Shown: positions 1-7,754 of the stretch, in pieces | Numbering within the stretch: position 1 is the first letter of the stretch | Layout: every line of letters begins with the position of its first letter | Assembly (NCBI GenBank): GCA_008933735.1 | Contig: WBUL01000008.1 | Span: 1-64,000 of the forward strand | Source of the DNA: Anaerolineae bacterium | Lineage (GTDB): Bacteria; Chloroflexota; Anaerolineae; Aggregatilineales; J027 | DNA: 64,000 bases | Direction: 5' to 3' | Program-made: the position numbers and the translations under genes | The notes under the pieces: generated by a model | Told to the model about the DNA's origin: nothing | Databases searched by the model: none | What the model saw: only the letters and a program-made list of their open reading frames with translations

Positions 1-647
1 GTCACCATCGAAATCACATCCATCTCATTGTGATATAACACCTGCTGGATGGGGTCAAAATCGCTGCTGTTGAGATAGGCAGAGTAAATCAGGGGGATTT
101 CAACGCCGGGGATGTCCTCGCTGCTGCGAGTGATGCTCAGGACATCACGCTCCAGATGAATGAGCCGCCTGGATGGTAGACTGTTTTTCCAGCGCTGGCG
201 GGCAAGCGGCAGCAAATCCAGATGGGCATATTTTTTCAGGGAAAAACCCAGGTTGTTGATCCGGTAGCGTTTTTCCAACACCGGAACATCGAAGTGTTTG
301 CCGTTGAACGTGACCAGAGCCACGTGGCGGCGAATCAGGTCACTCAGGGAAGCCAGCATGGCAGGTTCTTCTTCCGGCTCACGCAAAAAATACTGCCACA
401 GTTCATAGTGGTCGTCGTTAAAAAATCCCACCCCCACCATAAAGGGCAGTATGCCTGTGTCACCCATCTCACACGTCTCAATATCCAGGAAGAGGCAGCC
501 GCGTGGGTCAAGGGCTTCTCCACGCATGAGGGAAGCCGTCGAGCAGCCTAACCATGCCTCAAACGGCCAGTGGCCATGCAAAGTATCCAGAGGATAGGTT
601 TTCTGGAAAACGCCAGTTTTACCAAATGAGGTTTCAATATTCAGCAT
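1..647 (-). CDS. YprB-like ribonuclease H-fold 3'-5' exonuclease, partial
   Basis: About 215 N-terminal residues are visible; the gene runs off the left edge. The translation shows a DEDD-type exonuclease core: LFLDIET (D55 and E57, Exo I), TFNGKHFD (D120, Exo II) and YHNEMD (D210, Exo III). This matches the RNase_H_2 domain of B. subtilis YprB and its relatives, predicted metal-dependent nucleases of unknown in vivo substrate. The ATG at 647 overlaps the stop of the upstream CPBP gene by one base (TGATG), so the two are probably translationally coupled. The missing part would carry the family's C-terminal region. Fold assignment is good; the biological role is not known. Confidence 0.72.
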   Translation of the reverse strand, partial: MLNIETSFGKTGVFQKTYPLDTLHGHWPFEAWLGCSTASLMRGEALDPRGCLFLDIETCEMGDTGILPFMVGVGFFNDDHYELWQYFLREPEEEPAMLASLSDLIRRHVALVTFNGKHFDVPVLEKRYRINNLGFSLKKYAHLDLLPLARQRWKNSLPSRRLIHLERDVLSITRSSEDIPGVEIPLIYSAYLNSSDFDPIQQVLYHNEMDVISMV

Positions 648-1762
648 CAGAACAGCAGCCTGAGTACACTGGAGGCTGTTTCTTCCGGGAAGGAAACGAC
701 CAGAAGCAGCGGGATAAAATTGTATAGAAAATGGACGAGAATAGCCGTTGTGGTATTAAAGTGCCGCCGCACCCAACCCAACGCGAGGGCCACGAGAAAT
801 ATCAGAAGAGAAGCAGGTGTCAGAGTGTACTGGACGTGGCTGAAGGCAAACACAAAGGCGGTCACCCAGAAACCAAAAATAGGTTGTAAGGCTCCCCGAA
901 ACGCAATTTCTTCCCCGACAGCGGCAGTCAGCGCCAGCGCAAAAGCCAATCCGATAGTATCAACACTTTCTGCGAGAGCAGAACTGGCTTCGGTCTGTTC
1001 TTTGAAGGTTTCTTCTGAAACCAGGCCTTCCCAGATGGCGCTGAAGGTGACGACCAGCATTAGTAAACCGAACACCAGCGCCAACGATACGCCATACCCT
1101 GACCACGAAATGGGTTCCAGTCCCAAACGTTTGAGGGTGGCGCGAATATCTCGCCGCAAAAACAGCCCGACCCCCACAAAGGGAATGATCGCGTTTTGGA
1201 TCAGGCTGGCGAGCAGGGTGAGGTAATCGATTCCGATGTCTTCCGCCACACCGCTTAATCCGCCTGCAAGAAAATAACTGGCGACCTGCCAGCCCAGTGC
1301 CATCACGACAATCACCGTTGCCCAGGTATGCACCCAGCTATCAGGACGGAAACCGAGAAGCTCTTTCGGGCGTTCTTTGCGGCTTTCCTGGGCATACAGG
1401 CCACCGAACTCAATTTCCCCATCATTAAGTGTGTTCATCATGAGGAAGGGTTGTCCCTGTACGGCAGGCTCAGGCAGAAAGCGGGCAATCCAGTTTCGCA
1501 CTCCAGGAACCAGGAGCAGAGTCGCGATGACTGCCGCAATGAACAGGATCAGTGCCCCAACCGCTGCGTTTGCCAGATCATCAGACTCAACCGCCAGCAG
1601 AGACAATAACCCGGACAGTGCGACCACGCCATTCACGGCCAGAATCGCCAGAATGAGCAGTACCTGGGCAGCAGGTTCACGCCGCATATCAACCAGATTT
1701 GCCAGAACCGTAATTGCTCCCAGAACAAAAACGATCCCAATAGTCGTGATGAGAATTTCCAA
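647..1762 (-). CDS. CPBP-family intramembrane metalloprotease (CAAX protease-like)
   Basis: A 371-residue polytopic membrane protein. The C-terminal third carries the CPBP/Abi signature: GEEIAFRG (E284, E285, R289), FAFSHVQ (H309) and HFLYNF (H344, N348), the residues expected to bind the metal in the membrane. Several hydrophobic segments precede it (about 1-25, 34-58, 65-85, 149-168, 217-241). Bacterial members include CAAX-like proteases and bacteriocin-immunity proteins; the substrate cannot be read here. I chose the TTG start at 1762 because an AAAGG lies nine bases upstream and the first membrane helix begins at once. It leads a two-gene unit with the YprB-like nuclease. Confidence 0.8.
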   Translation of the reverse strand: MEILITTIGIVFVLGAITVLANLVDMRREPAAQVLLILAILAVNGVVALSGLLSLLAVESDDLANAAVGALILFIAAVIATLLLVPGVRNWIARFLPEPAVQGQPFLMMNTLNDGEIEFGGLYAQESRKERPKELLGFRPDSWVHTWATVIVVMALGWQVASYFLAGGLSGVAEDIGIDYLTLLASLIQNAIIPFVGVGLFLRRDIRATLKRLGLEPISWSGYGVSLALVFGLLMLVVTFSAIWEGLVSEETFKEQTEASSALAESVDTIGLAFALALTAAVGEEIAFRGALQPIFGFWVTAFVFAFSHVQYTLTPASLLIFLVALALGWVRRHFNTTTAILVHFLYNFIPLLLVVSFPEETASSVLRLLF

Positions 1763-1910
1763 TCCGTTAAACCTTTATCAAACCGTATCCAAATTTTTTA
1801 TTAAATTTTAGCAGAAGCCATTGCTAATCTTAGCTGAAAGTAATTAAACTATGTGCAGGACGAAATCAAGGGTACATTGTGAATTTCAATATTTTCAACC
1901 CGGAAATCGC

Positions 1911-1918
1911 GGAGGTGA
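1911..1918 (+). promoter_or_regulatory. Strong Shine-Dalgarno that decides the kinase start
   Basis: GGAGGTGA lies with five bases between GGAGG and an in-frame GTG at 1921. The longer frame from GTG 1879 has only AAGGG upstream (1869-1873). The better site favours the shorter protein. Confidence 0.55.
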
Positions 1919-1920
1919 GT

Positions 1921-2826
1921 GTGGGCGTGGAGCTGAGAGTCGGGGATACCTTCGATGAGTTTAAGATTCTCGAAAAAATCGGCACGGGTGCATTCTCTAA
2001 TGTCTTCCTGGCCTACGACAAGGTTCTAGACCGCAAGGTGGTTCTCAAGAACCTTAGCCCGGAACTCAGCGACAGCCAGGATGAGTGGGATGCTTTCGTG
2101 AATGAAGCCCAGACCACCGCTTCCCTGATTCATCCTGGTCTCATCACCGTTCACAGCCTGCGAATTGACGAGGAAAACCAATCCGCTGTGCTGGTCATGG
2201 AGTACATGGACGGCGGCACGCTGCGTGATATGATCGACCATCATGGGGCTGTTGATCTGGAAATGATCTGGAATCTGGCGCATCAGGTGGGTGAAGCGCT
2301 GACGTATTTGCATGAGCGTGGCATCGTCCATCGTGATATTAAGCCCGAAAACATCCTTTTTTCACGGGAAACAGGCTGGTTCAAGCTGACGGATTTTGGA
2401 CTGGCATTTAACCCTAACCGTCCAGAATTTGAAGCCCTGAACGATGGGCAGCCCGGAACACTAATTTATATGTCCCCTGAGCAGGCACGCAATGAACGAG
2501 TCACGATGCAGTCTGACCTTTATACCTTTGCTGCGGTTCTGTACGAAGCCCTGACAGGAACACATTACCTGCCACAGGTTAAACATTATGAAGACAATCC
2601 ACGCCGCGCAGTCCAGCAGATTCAGGTGGCGTATTCCCCGCGCCTGCCATTAATATGCCAGGATATAGAACTGGTTGACCAGCTTGAAAGCGTGCTGTTT
2701 AAGGCGCTGTCGAAACACCCGCAGGAGCGTTTTAGCAGTGTGCGGCGGTTTGTGAGAGCCTTCAACCGCGTGATAGAAGACATCGAACACACCAACAGCT
2801 ACCGTCGGGCAGCTGCCCGTGTTTGA
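1921..2826 (+). CDS. Serine/threonine protein kinase, soluble
   Basis: A 301-residue Hanks-type kinase with little beyond the catalytic domain. In this numbering the glycine loop GTGAFS is 21-26, the ATP lysine is K43 (VVLK), the catalytic loop is HRDIKPEN with D139, DFG is 158-160 and the SPE motif, equivalent to APE, is 185-187. There is no membrane helix and no PASTA or other sensor domain, unlike PknB, so it probably acts in the cytosol or receives signals from a partner. It could start 42 bases upstream at GTG 1879, adding 14 residues. It is divergent from the CPBP gene and appears to be a single-gene unit. Target proteins are unknown. Confidence 0.88.
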   Translation: MGVELRVGDTFDEFKILEKIGTGAFSNVFLAYDKVLDRKVVLKNLSPELSDSQDEWDAFVNEAQTTASLIHPGLITVHSLRIDEENQSAVLVMEYMDGGTLRDMIDHHGAVDLEMIWNLAHQVGEALTYLHERGIVHRDIKPENILFSRETGWFKLTDFGLAFNPNRPEFEALNDGQPGTLIYMSPEQARNERVTMQSDLYTFAAVLYEALTGTHYLPQVKHYEDNPRRAVQQIQVAYSPRLPLICQDIELVDQLESVLFKALSKHPQERFSSVRRFVRAFNRVIEDIEHTNSYRRAAARV

Positions 2827-3188
2827 TCTCCGCTTCTGATCCTTTTCATCGGCGCTTATGGTCTAAGCGCAGGGTAATCACATCAAATGATTTGGCGCTT
2901 GGCACTGCCAGACGGTTTCACCGTCCGTTCGCGGCGCCCCTCAAGCCAACCCGCCAAATGCTTTCAGCACACAGGAAACAGATTTTACTTGATGCAATTG
3001 ACTTTTTGAATAATAAGAATTATGCTTAGATTCTCAATAGAACAAATGTACAATCAGTGAGTCTAGGAGTTGATGCTGCCTGCAAAATCATCTCTCGAAA
3101 TGGCTCGATCTGCCCGAATAAGATAATAAACCGATTGCATCATTCACCTGTCCATATCCTATCACCATTTTTATCAATGGAGTAAGAA
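2827..3188 (+). other. Intergenic region with the promoter of the UvrA-like gene
   Basis: About 360 bases without a convincing gene. A 68-codon frame at 2823-3029 has no recognisable product and overlaps the promoter. A small perfect hairpin (GACGGT-TTC-ACCGTC, 2911-2925) has no T-run and is not a good terminator. The right half is AT-rich and holds the promoter listed separately, then a leader of about 155 bases and GGAG six bases before the ATG at 3189. Confidence 0.5.
2998..3026 (+). promoter_or_regulatory. Sigma-70-type promoter for the UvrA-like gene
   Basis: TTGACT (2998-3003, five of six to consensus) and TATGCT (3021-3026, four of six) are separated by exactly 17 bases in an AT-rich stretch. 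A start near 3033 would give a leader of about 155 bases before the ATG. Confidence 0.5.
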
Positions 3189-5459
3189 ATGATTCAAGAA
3201 TTCATCGAATTGCATGGCGCTCGTGAGAATAATCTCAAAAATATCTCGTTGCGAATTCCAAAACGCAAAATCACGATTTTCACGGGTGTATCCGGTTCGG
3301 GTAAATCCTCCATTGTGTTCGATACGATTGCGTCCGAAGCACAACGCCAACTTTACGAAAATTTTAGTATGTTCGTGCGGAACTTCCTCCCCCGCTACGC
3401 ACAACCGGACGCTGATTCGATTGAAAATTTAAGTATGCCGATTGTCGTTGACCAGAAACGAATGGGCGGTGGCTCACATTCGACTGTCGGCACAATCACT
3501 GATATTTACACGGTCTTACGTTTGCTCTTCTCGAAGATTGGTCAGCCCTATGTTGGTCATTACAACGTTTTTTCATTTAATGACCCGCAGGGTATGTGCC
3601 CAGAATGTAATGGGATTGGTCGCAAAATAGGTGTTGATTTGGAGAAATTTCTCGATATGTCCAAGTCACTCCATGAAGGCGCGATTTTGTTCAGCGGGTA
3701 TGCCGTTGACAGTTGGGATTGGAGTATCTGTACACAATCCGGTTTATTCGATAACGACAAAAAGCTCAAAGATTACACCGAAGAAGAAATGGAACGACTC
3801 CTTTATAGTCCACCTTACAAAGTGAAAACAGAAGTCGCCGGAAAAACGGTCAATTTCACTTTTGAAGGCATCATCGACAAATTCACGCGCAAATATATCA
3901 CCCGCGATGCCAAATGGGGACCGATGTCTGAGCGCACCCAAAAACAAGTAGAACCTTATATCACAACAGGCCCTTGCCGCGCTTGCAAAGGCACACGTTT
4001 GAGACCTTCAACCCTCAGCAGCAAAATTAACGGCTACAATATCGCTGAAATGGCAGCGATGGAAGTTGGCGACCTGATTAACATCGTCCGCGGGATTAAC
4101 AACCCCACTGCCCAATCAATGGTGGATACATTATGCGAACGACTGCAACATCTGGTTGACATCGGCTTAGAATATCTCAGCCTGAACCGTGAAACCGATA
4201 CGCTATCCGGGGGTGAATCGCAGCGTGTAAAAATCGTGAAGCATCTGAGCAGCAGCCTAACGGATGTAATGTACATCTTCGACGAACCAAGTATCGGACT
4301 TCATCCGCGTGATGTACACCGTCTGAATGACTTGCTCCAGAAACTCCGCGATAAAGGGAATACAGTTATCGTCGTTGAGCATGACCCTGATGTCATCAAA
4401 GTTGCTGACCACATTGTCGATGTTGGCCCGATGGCAGGAACCCACGGCGGGACCATCGTTTTTGAGGGTTCCTTCGATGGCTTGCTGAATGCCAATACCA
4501 TCACTGGAAAACACTTGCTTCATTTGATGCGCCTTAAAGAGACATTCCGCGAACCTGTCGGGAAATTGTCTATCAAGAATGCGAAAGTCAACAACCTGCA
4601 AAATCTAAATGTCGATATTCCGACAGGGGTTCTAACAGTTGTAACTGGCGTCGCAGGTTCGGGGAAGTCATCTCTGATTCATGAAACCCTGCTGCGCCAA
4701 CATCCCGATGCCATCGTCATTGACCAGGCGGAAGTTGGCACGAATAGTCGTTCTACTCCGGCGACCTATACCGGAATTATGGACGAAATCCGCAAAGACT
4801 TCGCCAAAGCCAATAACGTGAGCAACTCCCTCTTTAGCTTCAATTCCAAAGGTGCATGTGAAAATTGTCAGGGCTTGGGGGTTGTTTATGTTAGTCTTGC
4901 TTTCCTTGATGAAGCCAAAACACCCTGCGAGGTCTGCGAAGGAAAACGCTTCAAGGATGAGGTTCTCGAATACAAATTGAATGGCAAGTCGATTGCTGAT
5001 GTTCTCAGTATGACTGTTGAAGAAGCACTTGGCTACTTCACCAACAAGAAGATTATGAATACGCTACAAGCCATGAGCGATGTCGGACTGAATTATCTCT
5101 CGCTTGGACAACCCCTTAGTACACTTTCGGGCGGAGAGTGTCAACGTATTAAATTAGCCAGCGAACTCCATAAAAAAGGTAGTGTCTATGTGATGGACGA
5201 ACCAACAACGGGCTTGCATATGTCCGATATTGCTCACCTGCTGGCAGTGATCAATCGGATTGTGGACAACGGCAACACGGTTATTGTGATTGAACACAAC
5301 GGCGACATCATCAAAAATGCCGACTGGATTATTGATATGGGGCCAGAAGGCGGACACAAGGGCGGGCAAATTTTGTTTGAAGGTACACCCAAAGACCTGC
5401 TGAACGCAGAAACATCGTACACGGCGCAATATCTCCGAAGCGAACATCAACCGATATAA
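3189..5459 (+). CDS. UvrA-like tandem ABC ATPase, short class (no UvrB-binding domain)
   Basis: 756 residues with two ABC modules of the UvrA type. The first half has Walker [10 protein letters not shown] (33-41), CPEC (137-140) and CRAC (263-266) forming a zinc module, LSGGESQ (339-345) and Walker B YIFDEPS (362-368). The second half has GVAGSGKSS (487-495), CENC (557-560), CEVC (580-583), LSGGECQ (646-652) and VYVMDEPT. Canonical UvrA is about 940 residues; here the roughly 100-residue UvrB-binding domain between Walker A and the first zinc cysteines is absent, as in UvrA2/DrrC-type paralogues linked to tolerance of DNA-binding drugs. It therefore probably binds damaged or drug-bound DNA but cannot load UvrB in the usual way. 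Codon use looks more AT-rich than the neighbours, hinting at transfer. GGAG precedes the ATG by six bases. Confidence 0.85.
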   Translation: MIQEFIELHGARENNLKNISLRIPKRKITIFTGVSGSGKSSIVFDTIASEAQRQLYENFSMFVRNFLPRYAQPDADSIENLSMPIVVDQKRMGGGSHSTVGTITDIYTVLRLLFSKIGQPYVGHYNVFSFNDPQGMCPECNGIGRKIGVDLEKFLDMSKSLHEGAILFSGYAVDSWDWSICTQSGLFDNDKKLKDYTEEEMERLLYSPPYKVKTEVAGKTVNFTFEGIIDKFTRKYITRDAKWGPMSERTQKQVEPYITTGPCRACKGTRLRPSTLSSKINGYNIAEMAAMEVGDLINIVRGINNPTAQSMVDTLCERLQHLVDIGLEYLSLNRETDTLSGGESQRVKIVKHLSSSLTDVMYIFDEPSIGLHPRDVHRLNDLLQKLRDKGNTVIVVEHDPDVIKVADHIVDVGPMAGTHGGTIVFEGSFDGLLNANTITGKHLLHLMRLKETFREPVGKLSIKNAKVNNLQNLNVDIPTGVLTVVTGVAGSGKSSLIHETLLRQHPDAIVIDQAEVGTNSRSTPATYTGIMDEIRKDFAKANNVSNSLFSFNSKGACENCQGLGVVYVSLAFLDEAKTPCEVCEGKRFKDEVLEYKLNGKSIADVLSMTVEEALGYFTNKKIMNTLQAMSDVGLNYLSLGQPLSTLSGGECQRIKLASELHKKGSVYVMDEPTTGLHMSDIAHLLAVINRIVDNGNTVIVIEHNGDIIKNADWIIDMGPEGGHKGGQILFEGTPKDLLNAETSYTAQYLRSEHQPI

Positions 5460-5468
5460 TACCAATCG

Positions 5469-5489
5469 AGAGAATAGGAGAAATTCTCT
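5469..5489 (+). promoter_or_regulatory. Hairpin presenting the AraC-gene RBS in its loop
   Basis: AGAGAAT (5469-5475) pairs perfectly with ATTCTCT (5483-5489); the seven-base loop AGGAGAA contains the Shine-Dalgarno AGGAG, and the GTG start follows the stem immediately at 5490. This may tune translation of the regulator relative to the upstream UvrA-like gene. It is seen in the sequence; the function is inference. Confidence 0.45.
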
Positions 5490-5894
5490 GTGCGCTTGGA
5501 TTCTCATCAACAACTTCGTCTTGTCCGCCTTTTACTGGATCAGCGCTACGATGCACCAATTACCATTGAGGATTTGAGTCATGAGGCAGCCCTCTCGCCT
5601 TATTACCTGATCCGGGCATTCAGGCACGTCTATAAGCAAACACCGCATCAATACCTGGTGGGACAGCGTGTTGCCAGGGCCAAAGAACTCTTGCGGAACT
5701 CAGATCTTAGCATAACGGAGATTTGCGTGGCAGTTGGCTATGAAAGTCTGGGATCATTTAGTACATTGTTTCGCAAAGTGGCCGGGGTATCTCCCAGTGC
5801 TTATCGCATCAACAGTCAGCCCACACCAAACCCCACCTATATCCCGCTTTGCGTATGTTTACTCCATGGCATCAAGGATCAGCCAGAGCTTTGA
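5490..5894 (+). CDS. AraC-family transcriptional regulator, DNA-binding domain only
   Basis: 134 residues covering just the double helix-turn-helix of the AraC/XylS family. The first HTH spans about residues 25-56 (TIEDLSHEAALSPYYLIRAF) and the second about 73-105 (ITEICVAVGYESLGSFSTLF followed by GVSPSAYR). There is no N-terminal sensor domain, so it resembles MarA/SoxS-type regulators whose abundance, rather than a ligand, sets activity. It begins with GTG 31 bases after the UvrA-like stop, directly behind an RBS-containing hairpin, and is followed by a perfect inverted repeat and a VOC gene. Such AraC-VOC pairs are common in Chloroflexota and Firmicutes. The targets are probably these neighbours, by inference. 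Confidence 0.85.
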   Translation: MRLDSHQQLRLVRLLLDQRYDAPITIEDLSHEAALSPYYLIRAFRHVYKQTPHQYLVGQRVARAKELLRNSDLSITEICVAVGYESLGSFSTLFRKVAGVSPSAYRINSQPTPNPTYIPLCVCLLHGIKDQPEL

Positions 5895-5917
5895 AAACAG
5901 AGCAATTTTCGAGAAGC

Positions 5918-5943
5918 CAGCATAGCACATTTGTGCTATGCTG
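5918..5943. promoter_or_regulatory. Perfect 12-bp inverted repeat between AraC-type and VOC genes
   Basis: CAGCATAGCACA (5918-5929) and TGTGCTATGCTG (5932-5943) form a 26-bp palindrome with only TT between the arms. The two-base centre suits a dimeric protein's operator better than an RNA loop, though a hairpin with a slightly opened tip is possible. No T-run follows, so it is a poor terminator. It lies 24 bases after the AraC-type stop and 38 bases before the VOC start. Confidence 0.55.
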
Positions 5944-5981
5944 TGTCAATATCTCGAAATATACCGAGGAGGAGATGATTG

Positions 5982-6407
5982 ATGATCAACAGACTTTCGG
6001 TCGCAACCATTTGGGTCACGGATCAGAATGAGGCGCTGCGCTTTTATACGGAAAAGCTCGGTTTCGGAATCCGCGCTGATATAACAGCGGGCGATTATCG
6101 CTGGCTAACAGTCGGCTTGAAAAGCCAGCCAGATATCGAATTTCAACTGGCGGCGCTGAAACCAGGTGGCAGGCTTACTCAAGATGATGTGGATCAACTG
6201 ACCAAACTGGTGGAAGCGGGCAAGATCGGCAGCGGCCCTTGGAAAACCGACGATTGTCAGAAGACCTACGAAACACTCAAGGCCAGAGGCGTGGAATTTG
6301 TGCAACCTCCCACCGATCGCCCGTATGGGACTATCGAAGCCATTTTCAAGGATAACAGCGGCAACATCATGGTGCTTTCTCAGGACAAGCCCCATCAGCA
6401 GGCGTAG
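5982..6407 (+). CDS. VOC-family protein (glyoxalase/bleomycin-resistance fold)
   Basis: 141 residues with the start MINRLSVATIWVTD and FYTEKLGFGIRAD typical of the vicinal-oxygen-chelate superfamily, and a C-terminal half ending GTIEAIFKDNSGNIMVLSQ. One protein supplies two beta-alpha-beta-beta-beta units and would act as a dimer. Members are glyoxalases, dioxygenases or drug-binding resistance proteins; the pocket cannot be assigned by eye. The ATG at 5982 is chosen over the TTG at 5979 because GAGGAG ends seven bases upstream. It is the third gene of the UvrA-like/AraC set, which suggests a part in handling a toxic small molecule. Confidence 0.82.
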   Translation: MINRLSVATIWVTDQNEALRFYTEKLGFGIRADITAGDYRWLTVGLKSQPDIEFQLAALKPGGRLTQDDVDQLTKLVEAGKIGSGPWKTDDCQKTYETLKARGVEFVQPPTDRPYGTIEAIFKDNSGNIMVLSQDKPHQQA

Positions 6408-6447
6408 CCAGAGCACCTTTCCTAAAATTGAATACTAAGACAAATCG

Positions 6448-6469
6448 GGTGGCAGTTTTGACTGCCACC
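6448..6469 (+). terminator. Stem-loop after the VOC gene
   Basis: GGTGGCAGT (6448-6456) pairs perfectly with ACTGCCACC (6461-6469) over a TTTG loop, 41 bases past the stop. Only a weak T-run (TTATG) follows, so it may end transcription or simply protect the 3' end. Confidence 0.5.
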
Positions 6470-6613
6470 TTATGAGGGTTGGACGGATTGTAGTTTGTCC
6501 AATGCTGCTGAACGTATTTTGGTAGTCACACGACATCACTGAACAGAGATGCCTTTATGCTTCAAGTACTTTCCCGGATTTAATGCGATTGCCCTGCCTG
6601 AACGCCGATTTTT

Positions 6614-6642
6614 TTGCGACCTTGCCAACGGCGTAGTAAAGT
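6614..6642 (+). promoter_or_regulatory. Candidate promoter for the MBL-fold gene
   Basis: TTGCGA (6614-6619) and TAAAGT (6637-6642) are 17 bases apart, with the GTG start at 6669 behind an AAAGG. Both hexamers match consensus at four of six positions, so the call is weak. Confidence 0.3.
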
Positions 6643-6668
6643 ACGGGGTTGCGTGAAAGGATAAACCC

Positions 6669-7685
6669 GTGCTGCCCCCGATTGAAAAGTTTGACTCCAG
6701 CATCGGCGTGCGAATTTACCGGATGCCAGTTCTCGCTTTTCCAACCCTGCTGGCCTACACCTATCTGCTGGTTGGAGCGTGCACCCCAACCCTTGTGGAC
6801 TGCGGTTCAGGCTACGGTGATTCCAACGACCATCTTATCGCTGCTTTGAAGGCCGTTCAGAGCGATTTTGGCGAGAAACTTGAGCTGCAAGACATTCAGC
6901 GCATTTTTATTACCCACGGGCACATTGACCATCACGGAGGACTTTCGTTTATTCGACAGAAATTACACGGGGCGAAGGTCGGTATCCATCCGCTTGACCG
7001 TCGTATCCTGGTGGCCTATGAGGAGCGCGTGGTGGTATCGACCAAAAATCTGCGGGTCTATCTGCAACGGGCAGGAGTCTCCGAAAAACGTGTACAGGAT
7101 TTGCTGAACATGTACGGTTTTGCCAAGCGCCTGATTACCTCGGAAAAGGTCGATTTTCTTCTGGAGGAAGGCACGGAAATCGATGGGATGACCTTTATCC
7201 ATGCCCCAGGCCATTGTTCCGGGCAGGTCTGTATTCGGATTGGAGACGTGCTGCTGACCGCCGATCATATTTTGAGCCGTATTACGCCGCACCAAGCGCC
7301 AGAGAGTATTACCCATTACACAGGGTTGGGGCATTATCTGGACTCCCTGGAGAAGGTCAAAAGATTGGATGGGGTTCGGCTGGGTTTGGGAGGACACGAA
7401 GAACCGATTACAGATATTTATGCCCGCATTGAGGGAATAAAGGAGGATCATCATCGTAAGCTGGAACGGATTCTGGATATTATTCGCGGCGCTGAGAATC
7501 CCGTGACGATCAGTGACGTGAGCAAAGCCATGTACTCAGAGGTTCATGGCTATCAGGTTTTGCTGGCGCTGGAAGAGATCGGCGCTCACATAGAATATTT
7601 GTACGAGCATGGTGAACTGGCCGTGTGTAATCTGGATGAGATCGAACAATCAGACAATCCCGTCCTCCTCTACCGCACCTCGTAG
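6669..7685 (+). CDS. Metallo-beta-lactamase-fold hydrolase with C-terminal helical/winged region
   Basis: 338 residues. The metal-binding motif THGHIDHHG is at 82-90, HAPGHCSG at 178-185 supplies the next histidine, D199-H200 follows, and GGHEEP gives the last histidine. About 80 C-terminal residues (ERILDIIRGAENPVTISDV onward) look like the winged-helix tail of LACTB2-type and related thioesterase or hydrolase subfamilies. It probably hydrolyses an acyl thioester or a similar ester in the cytosol; no signal peptide is present. The GTG at 6669 has AAAGG eight bases upstream. It stands alone between a stem-loop and the M1-like peptidase gene. The substrate is unknown. Confidence 0.85.
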   Translation: MLPPIEKFDSSIGVRIYRMPVLAFPTLLAYTYLLVGACTPTLVDCGSGYGDSNDHLIAALKAVQSDFGEKLELQDIQRIFITHGHIDHHGGLSFIRQKLHGAKVGIHPLDRRILVAYEERVVVSTKNLRVYLQRAGVSEKRVQDLLNMYGFAKRLITSEKVDFLLEEGTEIDGMTFIHAPGHCSGQVCIRIGDVLLTADHILSRITPHQAPESITHYTGLGHYLDSLEKVKRLDGVRLGLGGHEEPITDIYARIEGIKEDHHRKLERILDIIRGAENPVTISDVSKAMYSEVHGYQVLLALEEIGAHIEYLYEHGELAVCNLDEIEQSDNPVLLYRTS

Positions 7686-7754
7686 GCCAAGCGCGTACTT
7701 TTCACTGCAAACTCTCGTGATAAAATCCTGGCGGATAATCAAACCGGGTAACCC

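Noticed and set aside
720-1226. 168-codon open frame opposite the CPBP gene
   Set aside because: Antisense to a clear membrane-protein gene and without hydrophobic or domain pattern of its own.
2911-2925. Hairpin as terminator of the kinase gene
   Set aside because: Six base pairs with no T-run, 85 bases after the stop.
2823-3029. 68-codon open frame after the kinase gene
   Set aside because: No recognisable domain, no ribosome site, starts inside the kinase stop and overlaps the promoter of the next gene.
3189-6407. Mobile element carrying the UvrA-like module
   Set aside because: Composition looks different, but there is no transposase, integrase, terminal repeat or duplicated target.
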